Assembly: GCA_023663655.1 (NCBI GenBank)
Contig: JAMPGZ010000001.1
Location: 221,952 to 285,951, forward strand
Origin: Lachnospiraceae bacterium
Lineage (GTDB): Bacteria; Bacteroidota; Bacteroidia; Bacteroidales; Muribaculaceae
Reading direction: 5' to 3'
DNA: 64,000 nt
Shown here: positions 36,403 through 45,283 of the stretch, one piece after another
Numbering within the stretch: position 1 is the stretch's first letter
Layout of the letters: each line of letters begins with the position of its first letter
Notes under the pieces: generated by a model
The model's database searches: none
What the model saw: the letters and a program-made list of their open reading frames with translations, nothing else
Told to the model about the DNA's origin: nothing
Program-made: the position numbers and the translations under genes

Positions 36403-38385
36403 ATGAAGAGAATTAAATCATTATTATACAGAGTGTTGTTGACCGTGGCTGTGCTTGCCGCACAGTCATGCGTCAACGACTTCGACGACGACTGCAACCG
36501 CCCACTCCTGTCGGGCGAAGTGAAAGTGCGGTTCTCCATGACATTCGACCGCACAGGCGAAGCCACTTCCCGTGCCGGCGTGTGGAACCCCAATGAGCCT
36601 CTGTGCCCGGGAAGCGAATTTGACTGCACAGTCAACCTCGACTCCAAGTTCATCAACATAATCCTCATAGATCCCGTCACAGGCGAGATAATCCACGTGA
36701 ACCTCGACAGTGGTTACGAGTTCAACCCCGACACACGCGGCTACGACATGAAGGGAACCTTCAACCTCGACGGCAGAAGATGGACCGCCGGAAAATATCG
36801 CGTCATGATCCTCTCCAACTACTGGAACAAAAACTCCACACCCGAAATAAAAGCCTGTGCCAACCTCCGCCAGCTCCAACCGGTGCTCGACGAGCTATAT
36901 GTGGACTGGTACAATAAAGATGGATGGAACAAAAGCAATGTCCCCAACATCCCCATGTGGGGCGTGGGCGAAACCCGCCTACACCTCGACGGGAAGCACG
37001 ATGAAAACCTCGGCTCCATCGCCATGCTCCGTGCCATCGCTAAAGTGAAAATCACCCTCGATTCAGAAATAAAGAAGCAAGGCTACACTCTCGCATCGGT
37101 AACGGTCAACAAATACAACCAAAAAGCCAACTGCCTGCCCGCAGGATGGCTCATCGCGACACAAACACGCGACCCCTTGGTGGCTAACGATGCCCCCCTC
37201 AACCCTCGCTCATCATCAGCCTCCGGGCTCACCATAACCGCCCCCGACGACTTTGAGGAGAGCGCCGAGGACGGCAGCATAGTATTCTACCTGCCCGAAT
37301 ACAAAGTTTCCGACTCTGAACGCATAAAATTCTCCGTCACCGTCAACGACAAAAACGGTGTCCCCATCACCTTCCCCGATGCAATGGAGATCGACAATTC
37401 CATCACCGGCGGCGCCTACACCCAAAGCGTCTACAACGTGGTGCGCAACCACTTCTACCTCTTCACCATCAACGGCGTGAACCTCGGCGAATTCTCCTAC
37501 CGCGCCCAATGCTGGAACTACGTCCCCTCCGAAATCGGCTGGAACCCCGTCTCCTTCACCTTCACCGCCACCGATCCGGAAGCAACTGACTGCTACGTGA
37601 CATCACCGAATTATCCAAAAAATAAAAATACAATAGAGTCCGGCACCGCATACGCTGACTACAAATTCACTCTCACCTCGCCAAAAGGAGCTGTGTGGCG
37701 AGCTTTTCTGGTTCAAAAAGATATAAAAGGAAATGAGGTATATTACTCCGGAGATAAATTCATCTCTGATGATGAAATATATCCGGGCTTGACTCTTGAC
37801 AATGCCGCCAATACTCCCACCGGATTCTTTTTCGGCACAGGCAATGATGATGGCAATAATAAGAAAGCCGTGACAACCGGAATTGCACGAGATGAAGAGT
37901 ACATTATAAAAATAGGAACCCGTCTAAATTCGGTCAATTTCTCCGGCAGTAAGCCCGAAATGATGGTGACAGGTCAAGATGAAAATGGTAATGACATTTT
38001 TGACACTTCCATAATGAAAAATAACGAAAACGCTATCTATTGGAAAGAAAAAGGAGAGGTTCCCACTTGCTATCTTGTCATAAAAATTGCATTGGATGGC
38101 AAGAAATTTTCTGATGAATTAAAAATAAATCGTCCTCTGTCGGAATTGACTTCTTCTGAAAAAAAGAAAGCTCAGGAAAATTATAGAGAATATCAATTTG
38201 CAGGAACTCCAACTCGAGTTGAAATCCGACAATTATTCCCTATTAAAAAGAAAGAAGATTCCGCATCTAAACTAATCATCGGCATCAACTCCTCTGAGGA
38301 AGCCTACAAGACCCACACTTGGTGGAGCTACCCGATGGGACACAAAAACGCTCCCGCCAACACCGAAACCGAAACTAACCCCTAA
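36403..38385 (+). CDS. DUF4906-like fimbrial accessory lipoprotein, mosaic
   Basis: 660 residues, lipobox LAAQSC. The N-terminal domain (GEVKVRFSMTFDRTGEATSR, followed by AGVW) has an Arg-Ala site after ~40 mature residues. Residues ~60-140 resemble Mfa2/DUF4906-type beta-sandwiches (WTAGKYRVMILSNYW). An AT-rich island spans about 37590-38270; composition returns to GC-rich for the last ~35 codons. Ends without the aromatic pilin-type terminus. Probably a minor or tip pilin. Confidence 0.68.
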   Translation: MKRIKSLLYRVLLTVAVLAAQSCVNDFDDDCNRPLLSGEVKVRFSMTFDRTGEATSRAGVWNPNEPLCPGSEFDCTVNLDSKFINIILIDPVTGEIIHVNLDSGYEFNPDTRGYDMKGTFNLDGRRWTAGKYRVMILSNYWNKNSTPEIKACANLRQLQPVLDELYVDWYNKDGWNKSNVPNIPMWGVGETRLHLDGKHDENLGSIAMLRAIAKVKITLDSEIKKQGYTLASVTVNKYNQKANCLPAGWLIATQTRDPLVANDAPLNPRSSSASGLTITAPDDFEESAEDGSIVFYLPEYKVSDSERIKFSVTVNDKNGVPITFPDAMEIDNSITGGAYTQSVYNVVRNHFYLFTINGVNLGEFSYRAQCWNYVPSEIGWNPVSFTFTATDPEATDCYVTSPNYPKNKNTIESGTAYADYKFTLTSPKGAVWRAFLVQKDIKGNEVYYSGDKFISDDEIYPGLTLDNAANTPTGFFFGTGNDDGNNKKAVTTGIARDEEYIIKIGTRLNSVNFSGSKPEMMVTGQDENGNDIFDTSIMKNNENAIYWKEKGEVPTCYLVIKIALDGKKFSDELKINRPLSELTSSEKKKAQENYREYQFAGTPTRVEIRQLFPIKKKEDSASKLIIGINSSEEAYKTHTWWSYPMGHKNAPANTETETNP

Positions 38386-38390
38386 CCCGC

Positions 38391-39680
38391 ATGAAACTCA
38401 ACCCAATACTACTATACTCCATCCTCGCCATAGTCATGCTATCGGCTTGCAGCGATGATTCAATCTCCACTCCCGACGACTCATCTGCCGACCCCCGCAT
38501 CTCATTCGCCTACCGTGTCGACAACTACGGGCAAGGGATGAGCCGTGCCGACGGCACCTATTGCTGGCAAGAGGATGGATGGAATGAAAACCAGGTCCTG
38601 AGCCTCGACCTGTTCCTCATTAAGGAGGGCATCATCACCGCCCACATGCAAAACCAGGAGCTGATAAAAACCTCCGATTGCCTCTCCCACACATTCGCCA
38701 ACTACGCCGACCTACCCGACGGATTCTCCATCACCGACATCAAGGCATCTGACCACATAGCCCTCGTAGCCAACTATCAACCCTACCTCGAAGGCAACAA
38801 TGTGGGCAAGGAGTTCATGACAGTTTACAAAAATCTCAACCGGCTCGACATCGACAGCAAGCAAGTAGGATTTGTCATGGTGGGCTACATACCCACACCC
38901 ACCGATTTCGATCCTAAGTCCACAATCGAAATCCCTCTCCAGCGCATCGCCGCCAAAATCCGCGTCTCGCTAAAGAGCGTGTCAGGCGCCCTGCTCGACC
39001 CCTCCACATTCTGCAGCACCCTCTGCCGCTACGTCACCGAGGCGCAGGTAAGGCCCGAAGAAGGGCTCCCCACATTCTCCGAGACTTTTGCCGATCCCGC
39101 ATCGCTCTTCACTACCTCAGTTGCCGTCAACGGCATCGGAGCCGGTGGCGATTGGGACTACCCCGAGGACCTCACCGAACCCCACGATCTCATCCGCGAC
39201 AACGGACACGTCTACTACACCTACCCCTCCGACTGGATCGACTACTCCCGCGTCAAAAACCAATGCACCCGCTATGGAGAAACAGACAAGGGTCACAATG
39301 ACGACGACCATAAAAAGGGACTCCGTTATGAAGTCATCGACCTCGACGACCGCGCCCCCATAAATGACTCCCGCGAGATGTTTCTCATTGTGAAGGCTCC
39401 CTACACTAACCCCGCCAACGGCGCCACCCGTGAATATTTCTACAAAGTTCCGGTCAACTACCGCGTCTCAGCCATCAACGATCAGCAGTGCTTCAGCGCC
39501 GCCGACCTCACCGACAAAGTGTTCCCCCTCTACCGAGCCGAGCGCAACCACTTCTACGACATCACCGCCCTCATCGACCGCCCCGGAGCCGCCACACCCC
39601 TTGAGGCAACCGCCCTCCGCTTCACCCTCACCGTGGCACCCCTCATCGACGGCGGCACCTACGATTACATCTATGATTGA
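38391..39680 (+). CDS. Fimbrial accessory lipoprotein
   Basis: 429 residues, lipobox AIVMLSAC. The sequence after the lipobox (ISFAYRVDNYGQGMSRADGT) again has an Arg-Ala site, and LPLYRAERNHFYDITALIDR style segments near the end (VFPLYRAERNHFYDITALID) match FimB/Mfa-type subunits. GC-rich throughout, unlike its two upstream neighbours. It starts 5 bases after the previous stop and is the last gene of the locus; its stop codon leads straight into a 9-bp repeat array. Confidence 0.7.
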   Translation: MKLNPILLYSILAIVMLSACSDDSISTPDDSSADPRISFAYRVDNYGQGMSRADGTYCWQEDGWNENQVLSLDLFLIKEGIITAHMQNQELIKTSDCLSHTFANYADLPDGFSITDIKASDHIALVANYQPYLEGNNVGKEFMTVYKNLNRLDIDSKQVGFVMVGYIPTPTDFDPKSTIEIPLQRIAAKIRVSLKSVSGALLDPSTFCSTLCRYVTEAQVRPEEGLPTFSETFADPASLFTTSVAVNGIGAGGDWDYPEDLTEPHDLIRDNGHVYYTYPSDWIDYSRVKNQCTRYGETDKGHNDDDHKKGLRYEVIDLDDRAPINDSREMFLIVKAPYTNPANGATREYFYKVPVNYRVSAINDQQCFSAADLTDKVFPLYRAERNHFYDITALIDRPGAATPLEATALRFTLTVAPLIDGGTYDYIYD

Positions 39681-39750
39681 CTTTAAGGTCTTTAAGGACT
39701 TTAAGGACTTTAAGGACTTTAAAGTCGTTAGAGTCGTTAAGGTCGTTAAA
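39679..39750. repeat. 9-bp tandem array, eight units (GACTTTAAG to GTCGTTAAG)
   Basis: Eight consecutive 9-mers drift from GACTTTAAG to GTCGTTAAA. The array begins on the stop codon of the fimbrial gene and ends on the stop codon of the convergent terminase gene, filling the whole gap. Confidence 0.85.
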
Positions 39751-41560
39751 GCCACCGCTGCGGCACAGCCACCCTATACTCCCCGGCGCTCACCCGGTGA
39801 TACAGCGTGGTCGAGATCACATAAAGCCCTATCGCCCGTGTCATCAGGATATCATCATGATACCCCTCCTTGGCGCCGAAACTCCCGTTAGGCTTCACCT
39901 CATACACCGCAAGCTCGTCACACGCCCCCTCGTCACGCTCCACATATCCTCCGCTCCCCACAAGCTCTATCAACCGGTCGATCACCATAGGCTTGGTCGA
40001 GGTGTTGGTGTGAAATCCAAGCCGAGTGTCATGGCTCATCGCCACACGGTCATAAATCACGCGGTGATACATATTGGGATACACCTGGCTCAGCTCCGAC
40101 AGGATAAACTCCGAGTGGTCACCCTCCGTGCCGCGAGTCTCAAGCGTGTTGCTCTCAATCACTAACAGCGCCATTCCATACCACGCTCCTATCGTAGCCG
40201 ACTTCCATGCGAGAATATCATGGTCGACATGACCGCGCCACTGAGCCACCACCTCCGGAACACCCGAGTCGCCCATCCGGTCCAGCACGCTTATCACCGA
40301 GAAATCGCTCCGTGCCGACCGTCCGCCTATATCCACCGCCACTACATAACGGTCACCGCTACAATACGCCTCAGGCTCACGCCACACCTTCAGCTTCCCG
40401 TTGCAATCCTCCACAAAATTGATCCCCTCCATCGCTTCTATTCCGCGCAAGGAGCTTCCGTGCAGCTCACCGAGCTTCAATGGCTCATGGCAGCCACGCC
40501 GCAGTTCGCCGATTTTATCAAGCGAGAAAACACCCGACCCCGTGTTGGCAAACGCCTCTATGTCGTCACTCGGATACTCAGCCGCCATCCGCTCCGCGCT
40601 GCCATACTCACGCAGCTTGTCGCGATACCACTGAATCTGCTCAAGCGTGCATCCATGCCGGTCCCACAGGCGGCGTTCATAGTCGGTGAGCGATCCCCAC
40701 AGCTTCTCCATGTCGGCGACCTCAGTGCTATAAAGGTCAATCTCATACCACGGCACAAACACGGCTCTCTTGTCGCTCTCTCCACGGCACGAACGCAGCC
40801 ACTCGCTGTGAAAATAATTTCCCACGCCGTTGGCGGTGCTTTCAAGCACTATCAGCGTGTCGGGCTCACGGAGGATGCTGCCGCAGATGGCTCCTATGAA
40901 CTCCTCGGGCGAGCGCATCGCCGAATCGCTCCAGAACGCCACCTCGCTCAAGTGAGCCATCGCGAAATCCAGTCCTCTCACCGCCTCTTGACGCTCGCTC
41001 GATCCGAGAGTCACCCGGCACCCTCGCCCCTCGATGACACGCGTGTTCTGAGTCCGCTCAAACCCCGCAAATCCCGGCGCCGCGTCACCATCCCACAGCT
41101 CCTCAGGATAATTGCGAAGCATCTCGGCATACATCCCGCGTATGCTGGCGGCGGTGTCCTTCACATGGGCGCACACAAGCGAGTGCCAGTTATGCCGCCG
41201 CGTGGTCTGCATCCACGCCATATACATCTGCGTCACCGTGCTTCCGCCCCACTGGCGCGCCTTCAGCAGTATCACCCTCACCGGTTCACCGGCGTGCCGC
41301 TGCTCCTCCATCACCGCCACCAGGCGGCGTTGCGGGCGGTTCAACACCAGTTTCACGAAGGCTCCCGTGCGCTTGTCGCGGATGGTGACACACCTCGCCG
41401 CCCAAAATTCAAAGTCATGTCGGCATCGCAGCCGCTCCCATACGTTGAAATCACGTTGCGCTCCGTCATAATCGGCATCGCGCGTCATCTCCACCGGCAC
41501 CTTCACCACCGAGCCGTCGGGAGCGGTCACCACCACACGCTTGCCGCAGCACCCCTCCAT
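39746..41560 (-). CDS. Phage-type terminase large subunit, isolated
   Basis: 604 residues. The ATPase domain carries a Walker-A-like LLKARQWGGSTVTQ and a Walker-B-like AMAHLSEVAFW; the C-terminal nuclease domain begins VAVDIGGRSARSDFSVISVL, with a later DDILMTRA. These are TerL features, so the protein would cut and package phage DNA. No portal, capsid, tail or integrase genes accompany it. The frame is open from end to end. Either a domesticated gene or a well-preserved remnant. Confidence 0.85.
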   Translation of the reverse strand: MEGCCGKRVVVTAPDGSVVKVPVEMTRDADYDGAQRDFNVWERLRCRHDFEFWAARCVTIRDKRTGAFVKLVLNRPQRRLVAVMEEQRHAGEPVRVILLKARQWGGSTVTQMYMAWMQTTRRHNWHSLVCAHVKDTAASIRGMYAEMLRNYPEELWDGDAAPGFAGFERTQNTRVIEGRGCRVTLGSSERQEAVRGLDFAMAHLSEVAFWSDSAMRSPEEFIGAICGSILREPDTLIVLESTANGVGNYFHSEWLRSCRGESDKRAVFVPWYEIDLYSTEVADMEKLWGSLTDYERRLWDRHGCTLEQIQWYRDKLREYGSAERMAAEYPSDDIEAFANTGSGVFSLDKIGELRRGCHEPLKLGELHGSSLRGIEAMEGINFVEDCNGKLKVWREPEAYCSGDRYVVAVDIGGRSARSDFSVISVLDRMGDSGVPEVVAQWRGHVDHDILAWKSATIGAWYGMALLVIESNTLETRGTEGDHSEFILSELSQVYPNMYHRVIYDRVAMSHDTRLGFHTNTSTKPMVIDRLIELVGSGGYVERDEGACDELAVYEVKPNGSFGAKEGYHDDILMTRAIGLYVISTTLYHRVSAGEYRVAVPQRWL

Positions 41561-41765
41561 TCATCCACAACACTCTCCTGCCGTCGAGAAACAGAGGCTT
41601 TCCCCACGCCATCCCTATCATCTTTCCTCCGGGATTCACGCACTCCACCGCCGGAACTCCCGCCGGAACCAGTCCGCCCTTACCTCGCCTGAGATTTTTC
41701 ACTTCCACACTTCCGTCGCCCCATTCAGGAAGACAGCACACTGCATTGACCACTCTGTTTTTCAT
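41466..41765 (-). CDS. Small protein or N-terminal fragment upstream of the terminase
   Basis: 99 residues from the ATG at 41765 (MKNRVVNAVCCLPEWGDGSV). The first ~78 residues look like the start of a real protein; the last ~30 overlap the terminase start in another frame and are low-complexity (LGGEGAGGDDARCRL). I suspect the N-terminus of a larger phage-related protein that has lost the rest. The family is not recognised. It is probably co-transcribed with the terminase. Confidence 0.5.
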   Translation of the reverse strand: MKNRVVNAVCCLPEWGDGSVEVKNLRRGKGGLVPAGVPAVECVNPGGKMIGMAWGKPLFLDGRRVLWMNGGVLRQACGGDRSRRLGGEGAGGDDARCRL

Positions 41766-41870
41766 AGTATTATTCATAGTTATCAGTTTTTTCTTGCAAA
41801 ATTAAAGCATCGCAACGCCATATTTACCCCTTTTTTATCCCCACACGCTGTCAAGAGGTCGTTTTTTTCT

Positions 41871-41878
41871 TAACTTTG
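41871..41878 (+). promoter_or_regulatory. -7 element of the rbfA operon
   Basis: TAACTTTG, 52 bases before the rbfA start codon. No -33 TTTG at standard distance. Confidence 0.5.
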
Positions 41879-41930
41879 TAAAGATTTAAGCGTTTACTAT
41901 ATACAATATATAATCAAAATAACCAAAATT

Positions 41931-42302
41931 ATGGAAACTACCCGTCAAGCTAAAATATCCCGTCTCCTCCAGAAGGAGCTTAGTGAAATATTCCGTTTAC
42001 AGACAGCCAAGACCCACGGAGTCCTCATCTCGGTAAGCGCCGTGCGCGTGTCGCCCGACCTGAGCACCGCCCGCGTGTATCTCTCTGTGTTCCCTTCCGA
42101 CAAAGGGCAGGAGCTCCTCGACAGCATCAACAAGAGCGCCAAGACAGTGCGCTACGACCTCGCGCAGAAAGTGCGCTATCAGCTCCGCAAAACTCCGGAA
42201 TTGAGCTTCTTCCTCGACGATTCACTCGACTATCTCGAAAATATCGACAATCTCCTTGCCAAAGACAAAACCGAGCATCCCGATTCTTCTGCTGCGGAAT
42301 AA
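41931..42302 (+). CDS. rbfA: 30S ribosome-binding factor RbfA
   Basis: 123 residues, a one-domain KH-fold protein with the typical opening ISRLLQKELSEIFRLQT and VRVSPDLSTARVYLSVFPS. It binds the 5' region of 16S rRNA in late 30S maturation and in cold adaptation. It heads a two-gene operon with the permease 3 bases downstream, a common Bacteroidota pairing. Full length. Confidence 0.93.
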   Translation: METTRQAKISRLLQKELSEIFRLQTAKTHGVLISVSAVRVSPDLSTARVYLSVFPSDKGQELLDSINKSAKTVRYDLAQKVRYQLRKTPELSFFLDDSLDYLENIDNLLAKDKTEHPDSSAAE

Positions 42303-42305
42303 AAG

Positions 42306-43532
42306 ATGTTGACACTCCGAATAGCGCTGCGCTACCTTTTCTCCAAGAAAACCCACAACGCAGTCAACATCATATCAGGCATTTCGGTCATCGGCGTAGC
42401 TGTCGCAACTATGGCGATAGTGTGTGTGCTGTCCGTGTTCAACGGGTTCACCGACGTGGCTGCCGACCGGCTGTCGATACTTTCGCCCGACCTGCGCATA
42501 GAAAGCCTTGCAGGCAAAACAATTCAGGATGCCGACTCAATGTGCGGCATCCTCAACTCGCTCAGTGAAGTCGAAATCGCCGCTCCCGTCATCGAGGAGC
42601 ATGGACTCGCCATATACAACAACCGGCAGATGCCGGTGACTCTCAAAGGGGTCACTCCCGACTATGCTCGCATCACCCTCATAGACAGCATCGTGAAGGA
42701 GGACGGACGCTTCATGCTATCCGATCCGGTGCTCGGTTCGTTTGCCACACTGAGCGTCGGCGCCGCCATCGAGCTTGCCGCGCGTCCCGGATTCATCGAC
42801 CACATGAACATCTACGTGCCGCGACGCATAGGACGCATCAACACCGCCAACCCCATGAGCTCGTTCCGTGGCGATTCGCTGCTCGTGGGCGGAGTGTTCC
42901 AGGCTGAACAAACGGAATTTGACACCGACATCGTCATCATTCCGCTCGACATGGCGCGACGGCTTCTCGACTACACCACCCAAGCCACCGCGATAGAAAT
43001 AAAGACCTCCACCGACCCCGACCATGCGAAAGAAGCGGTCATAGAGGCGATAGGTACCGGATTTGTGGTGAAAAACGCCATCGAGCAACAGGAGGAGTCA
43101 TTCAAAATGATCTCAGTCGAAAAGTGGATCACATTCTTCCTCCTCGCGTTCATCCTCATCATAGCGTCATTCAATATCATCTCCACCCTGTCGATGCTCA
43201 TAATAGAAAAAGATACCAACATACACACCCTGTATGCGCTCGGCGCCTCGCGAAACATGATCTCACGCATATTCGTGGTCGAAGGGTGGCTCATATCATT
43301 GTGCGGAGGCATCGCCGGAATAATACTTGGCGTAATCCTCTGTCTTGCACAGCAATGGGGCGAATTCATAACCCTCGGCGGCAACCACGAGGCGATGACG
43401 ATCACCGCCTACCCCGTAAGGCTTGAAGCCACCGACCTCATCGCCGTGTTCCTGCTCACCGCACTCATAGGATGGATCACCTCGATGGTCACCTCGTTAG
43501 TTATGCGGCGCCGCCTCGACACCCGCCAATGA
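42306..43532 (+). CDS. ABC transporter permease, LolC/E type (FtsX-like)
   Basis: 408 residues. One N-terminal helix (AVNIISGISVIGVAVATMAI), a periplasmic MacB_PCD-type domain (~60-270) and a C-terminal FtsX domain with three helices (WITFFLLAFILIIASFNIIS; LISLCGGIAGIILGVILCLA; LIAVFLLTALIGWITSM). This is the layout of the lipoprotein-release permease LolC/LolE. With an ATPase (LolD, not in this window) it would pass lipoproteins to the carrier LolA. Confidence 0.87.
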   Translation: MLTLRIALRYLFSKKTHNAVNIISGISVIGVAVATMAIVCVLSVFNGFTDVAADRLSILSPDLRIESLAGKTIQDADSMCGILNSLSEVEIAAPVIEEHGLAIYNNRQMPVTLKGVTPDYARITLIDSIVKEDGRFMLSDPVLGSFATLSVGAAIELAARPGFIDHMNIYVPRRIGRINTANPMSSFRGDSLLVGGVFQAEQTEFDTDIVIIPLDMARRLLDYTTQATAIEIKTSTDPDHAKEAVIEAIGTGFVVKNAIEQQEESFKMISVEKWITFFLLAFILIIASFNIISTLSMLIIEKDTNIHTLYALGASRNMISRIFVVEGWLISLCGGIAGIILGVILCLAQQWGEFITLGGNHEAMTITAYPVRLEATDLIAVFLLTALIGWITSMVTSLVMRRRLDTRQ

Positions 43533-43602
43533 CCCCCGGTAAGAGAACTTTTTATGCCCGTAAAGCGTATTACTTTATATTGGTTCTCTAATAATCAACA
43601 AG

Positions 43603-43869
43603 ATGAAAAAGAGATTGACTCACAGACTCATCCCCGCCATTGCGGCTGCAGTGATGATTGCGGCGATGTCATCATGCGACGTGATGACCGGCTATTGGGG
43701 AATGGATGTCGGAACCGACGGCCCGATAGGAACTAATATAGGCATATCCGTACCGCTCGGCGGCTACGGACCCTACTACAACAATCCTCCGGTGAGCCGC
43801 CCCATCCCGCGTCCCATGCCCCCCATGCGACCCATGCGACCGGCTCCGATAGGACCGTTTTTCCCGTGA
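43603..43869 (+). CDS. Small proline-rich lipoprotein
   Basis: 88 residues. The signal ends in a lipobox (AAMSSC). The mature part is only ~60 residues: a Gly-rich middle (VGTDGPIGTNIGISVPLGG) and a Pro/Met/Arg tail with repeats PMPPMRPMRPAP. I do not recognise a family. The tail could span the cell wall or bind a partner as a polyproline helix; this is inference. It is followed 24 bases later by the PepSY-like gene. Confidence 0.65.
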   Translation: MKKRLTHRLIPAIAAAVMIAAMSSCDVMTGYWGMDVGTDGPIGTNIGISVPLGGYGPYYNNPPVSRPIPRPMPPMRPMRPAPIGPFFP

Positions 43870-43893
43870 TAAACATTTTTAATTCTTATAATT

Positions 43894-44337
43894 ATGAAGA
43901 AATTTCTATTAACTCTTCTTGCAATCGTGGCAACAGTCACCGTTGCCTCTGCCGCTCGCGACAAAGTGTCGCGCGACGTAACCGACCTCCCCAAAGAGGC
44001 GCAGATAACCCTCTCACGCCACTTCCCGAAAGCTGGAGTGAGCCACATTAAAATTGAGAAGCACACATTCGGCGGAACCGAATATGACGTGATACTTGTC
44101 AACGGAACTGAAGTGGAATTTGACGGTGACGGAAAATGGACTGAAATCGACTGCGGACACAATGCCGTCCCGGCTGCCCTGATAATGAAGCCTATACGTG
44201 ACTATGTAGCTAAAAACTACAAGGGGCTAAGCATTGTTAAGATAAGTGTCGAACGATCAAAATATGAAGTCGAGCTTTCCAACGGACTTGACCTCGATTT
44301 CAGCCGTTCAGGCGAATTTCTAAGAATTGACGACTGA
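43894..44337 (+). CDS. PepSY-like (BLIP-like) periplasmic protein
   Basis: 147 residues with a signal peptide (cleavage after ASA). The mature part has two repeats of the PepSY-like / DUF2874 fold: FGGTEYDVILVNGTEVEFDG with KWTEIDC, then KYEVELSNGLDLDFSRSGEF. Bacteroidota carry many such small secreted proteins, sometimes called BLIP-like; their targets are unknown. Likely co-transcribed with the proline-rich lipoprotein and ended by the hairpin at 44398. Confidence 0.82.
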   Translation: MKKFLLTLLAIVATVTVASAARDKVSRDVTDLPKEAQITLSRHFPKAGVSHIKIEKHTFGGTEYDVILVNGTEVEFDGDGKWTEIDCGHNAVPAALIMKPIRDYVAKNYKGLSIVKISVERSKYEVELSNGLDLDFSRSGEFLRIDD

Positions 44338-44397
44338 TACTATAATACACACAATTACCTCAAGAACCTGAAATCAGTATAAGGTTCTGAAACAACA

Positions 44398-44437
44398 GGA
44401 GCGGCACCCGCAATGGATGTCGCTCCCGTTTATTTTA
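44398..44437 (+). terminator. Probable terminator after the PepSY-like gene
   Basis: GGAGCG (44398-44403) pairs with CGCTCC (44421-44426), followed by a T-rich stretch (GTTTATTTTAT). The loop is long (17 bases), so this is a moderate call. Confidence 0.5.
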
Positions 44438-44451
44438 TCCTTTACTTATGT

Positions 44452-45183
44452 CTATCCGTCAAGCTCTACCGTGTGACCCGGTGATTTAAGACAGAAGCAG
44501 CGTGTGTCCTTATCCTTGATGTAAGCGCCGAAATCACAGGCTCCCTTGAAATCGCCTCCGAAATGCATCGGGAAAAAGTTTTTCACCTTGATCTTGTCGG
44601 TGAACAGAGTGGCGCCTCGACTGAAGTCGGAGCCCTGACGCTCGTCAACCGGGAACATCGCTACATCAAACTCACTATTCACCTCGGCGATACGGTTAAG
44701 GATAGTCATGAAATGACGCTCCGCCTTGTCAACCTCAGCCTGAGTGGACTCATCCTTCCAGTGCCAGTCATTGAGATCACCGGCATGGAAAACGGTCTTG
44801 CCGTCGGCAAGCGTCACGGCAAAGCTAACACCGGCATCGGTCGAGCCAAATGCTCTCACACTCACATCGCCGGGAAGATTGTCAATGACATCTCCGGCAC
44901 TCATGTTGGCAATCTGCATCTTGTCTTTTGCAGGAATGCGGTCGCCGTCAACATCGTTGGACAACACATACACTCGCTTATGATCCTGAGCGAGGTCATA
45001 TATCTGAGGCGCATAGTGGTCGGAATGATGGTGGCTTACGAAAAACAGCACCGGAAGCTCCCGGTGGCTGTCGAGAATTTTGTGCAACGCATGAGCGGGA
45101 TCCTTATAATAATCAAAGACAAGGATAGCCTTGTCGGTGGTTACTGCAAATCCGCTATGGTCTAAATAAGTTACTTGAATCAT
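44452..45183 (-). CDS. MBL-fold metallo-hydrolase
   Basis: 243 residues from the ATG at 45183 (MIQVTYLDHSGFAV); an upstream TTG is less likely. The metal site is SHHHSDHY (HxHxDH type), with further ligands in HAGDLNDWHW and FFPMHFGGD. It belongs to the large metallo-beta-lactamase fold group with two metal ions; the closest types are small cytosolic hydrolases of unknown substrate. No signal peptide. It lies beside the RAYT-B repeat arm. Confidence 0.85.
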   Translation of the reverse strand: MIQVTYLDHSGFAVTTDKAILVFDYYKDPAHALHKILDSHRELPVLFFVSHHHSDHYAPQIYDLAQDHKRVYVLSNDVDGDRIPAKDKMQIANMSAGDVIDNLPGDVSVRAFGSTDAGVSFAVTLADGKTVFHAGDLNDWHWKDESTQAEVDKAERHFMTILNRIAEVNSEFDVAMFPVDERQGSDFSRGATLFTDKIKVKNFFPMHFGGDFKGACDFGAYIKDKDTRCFCLKSPGHTVELDG

Positions 45184-45283
45184 GGTCAATATTTTTACAT
45201 TTACTACATAATCCCAACACTCCCCACGCCGCCAATGTTCACCCCTTTAACTCCATTTAAACAACCCACCCCAAGACAAATGC

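Noticed and set aside
40220-41692. 490-codon + strand frame opposite the terminase
   Set aside because: Antisense shadow in GC-rich DNA; the minus strand shows real TerL motifs.
39746-41765. Integrated prophage
   Set aside because: Only a terminase and one fragment are present; no integrase, attachment site duplication or structural genes could be seen.
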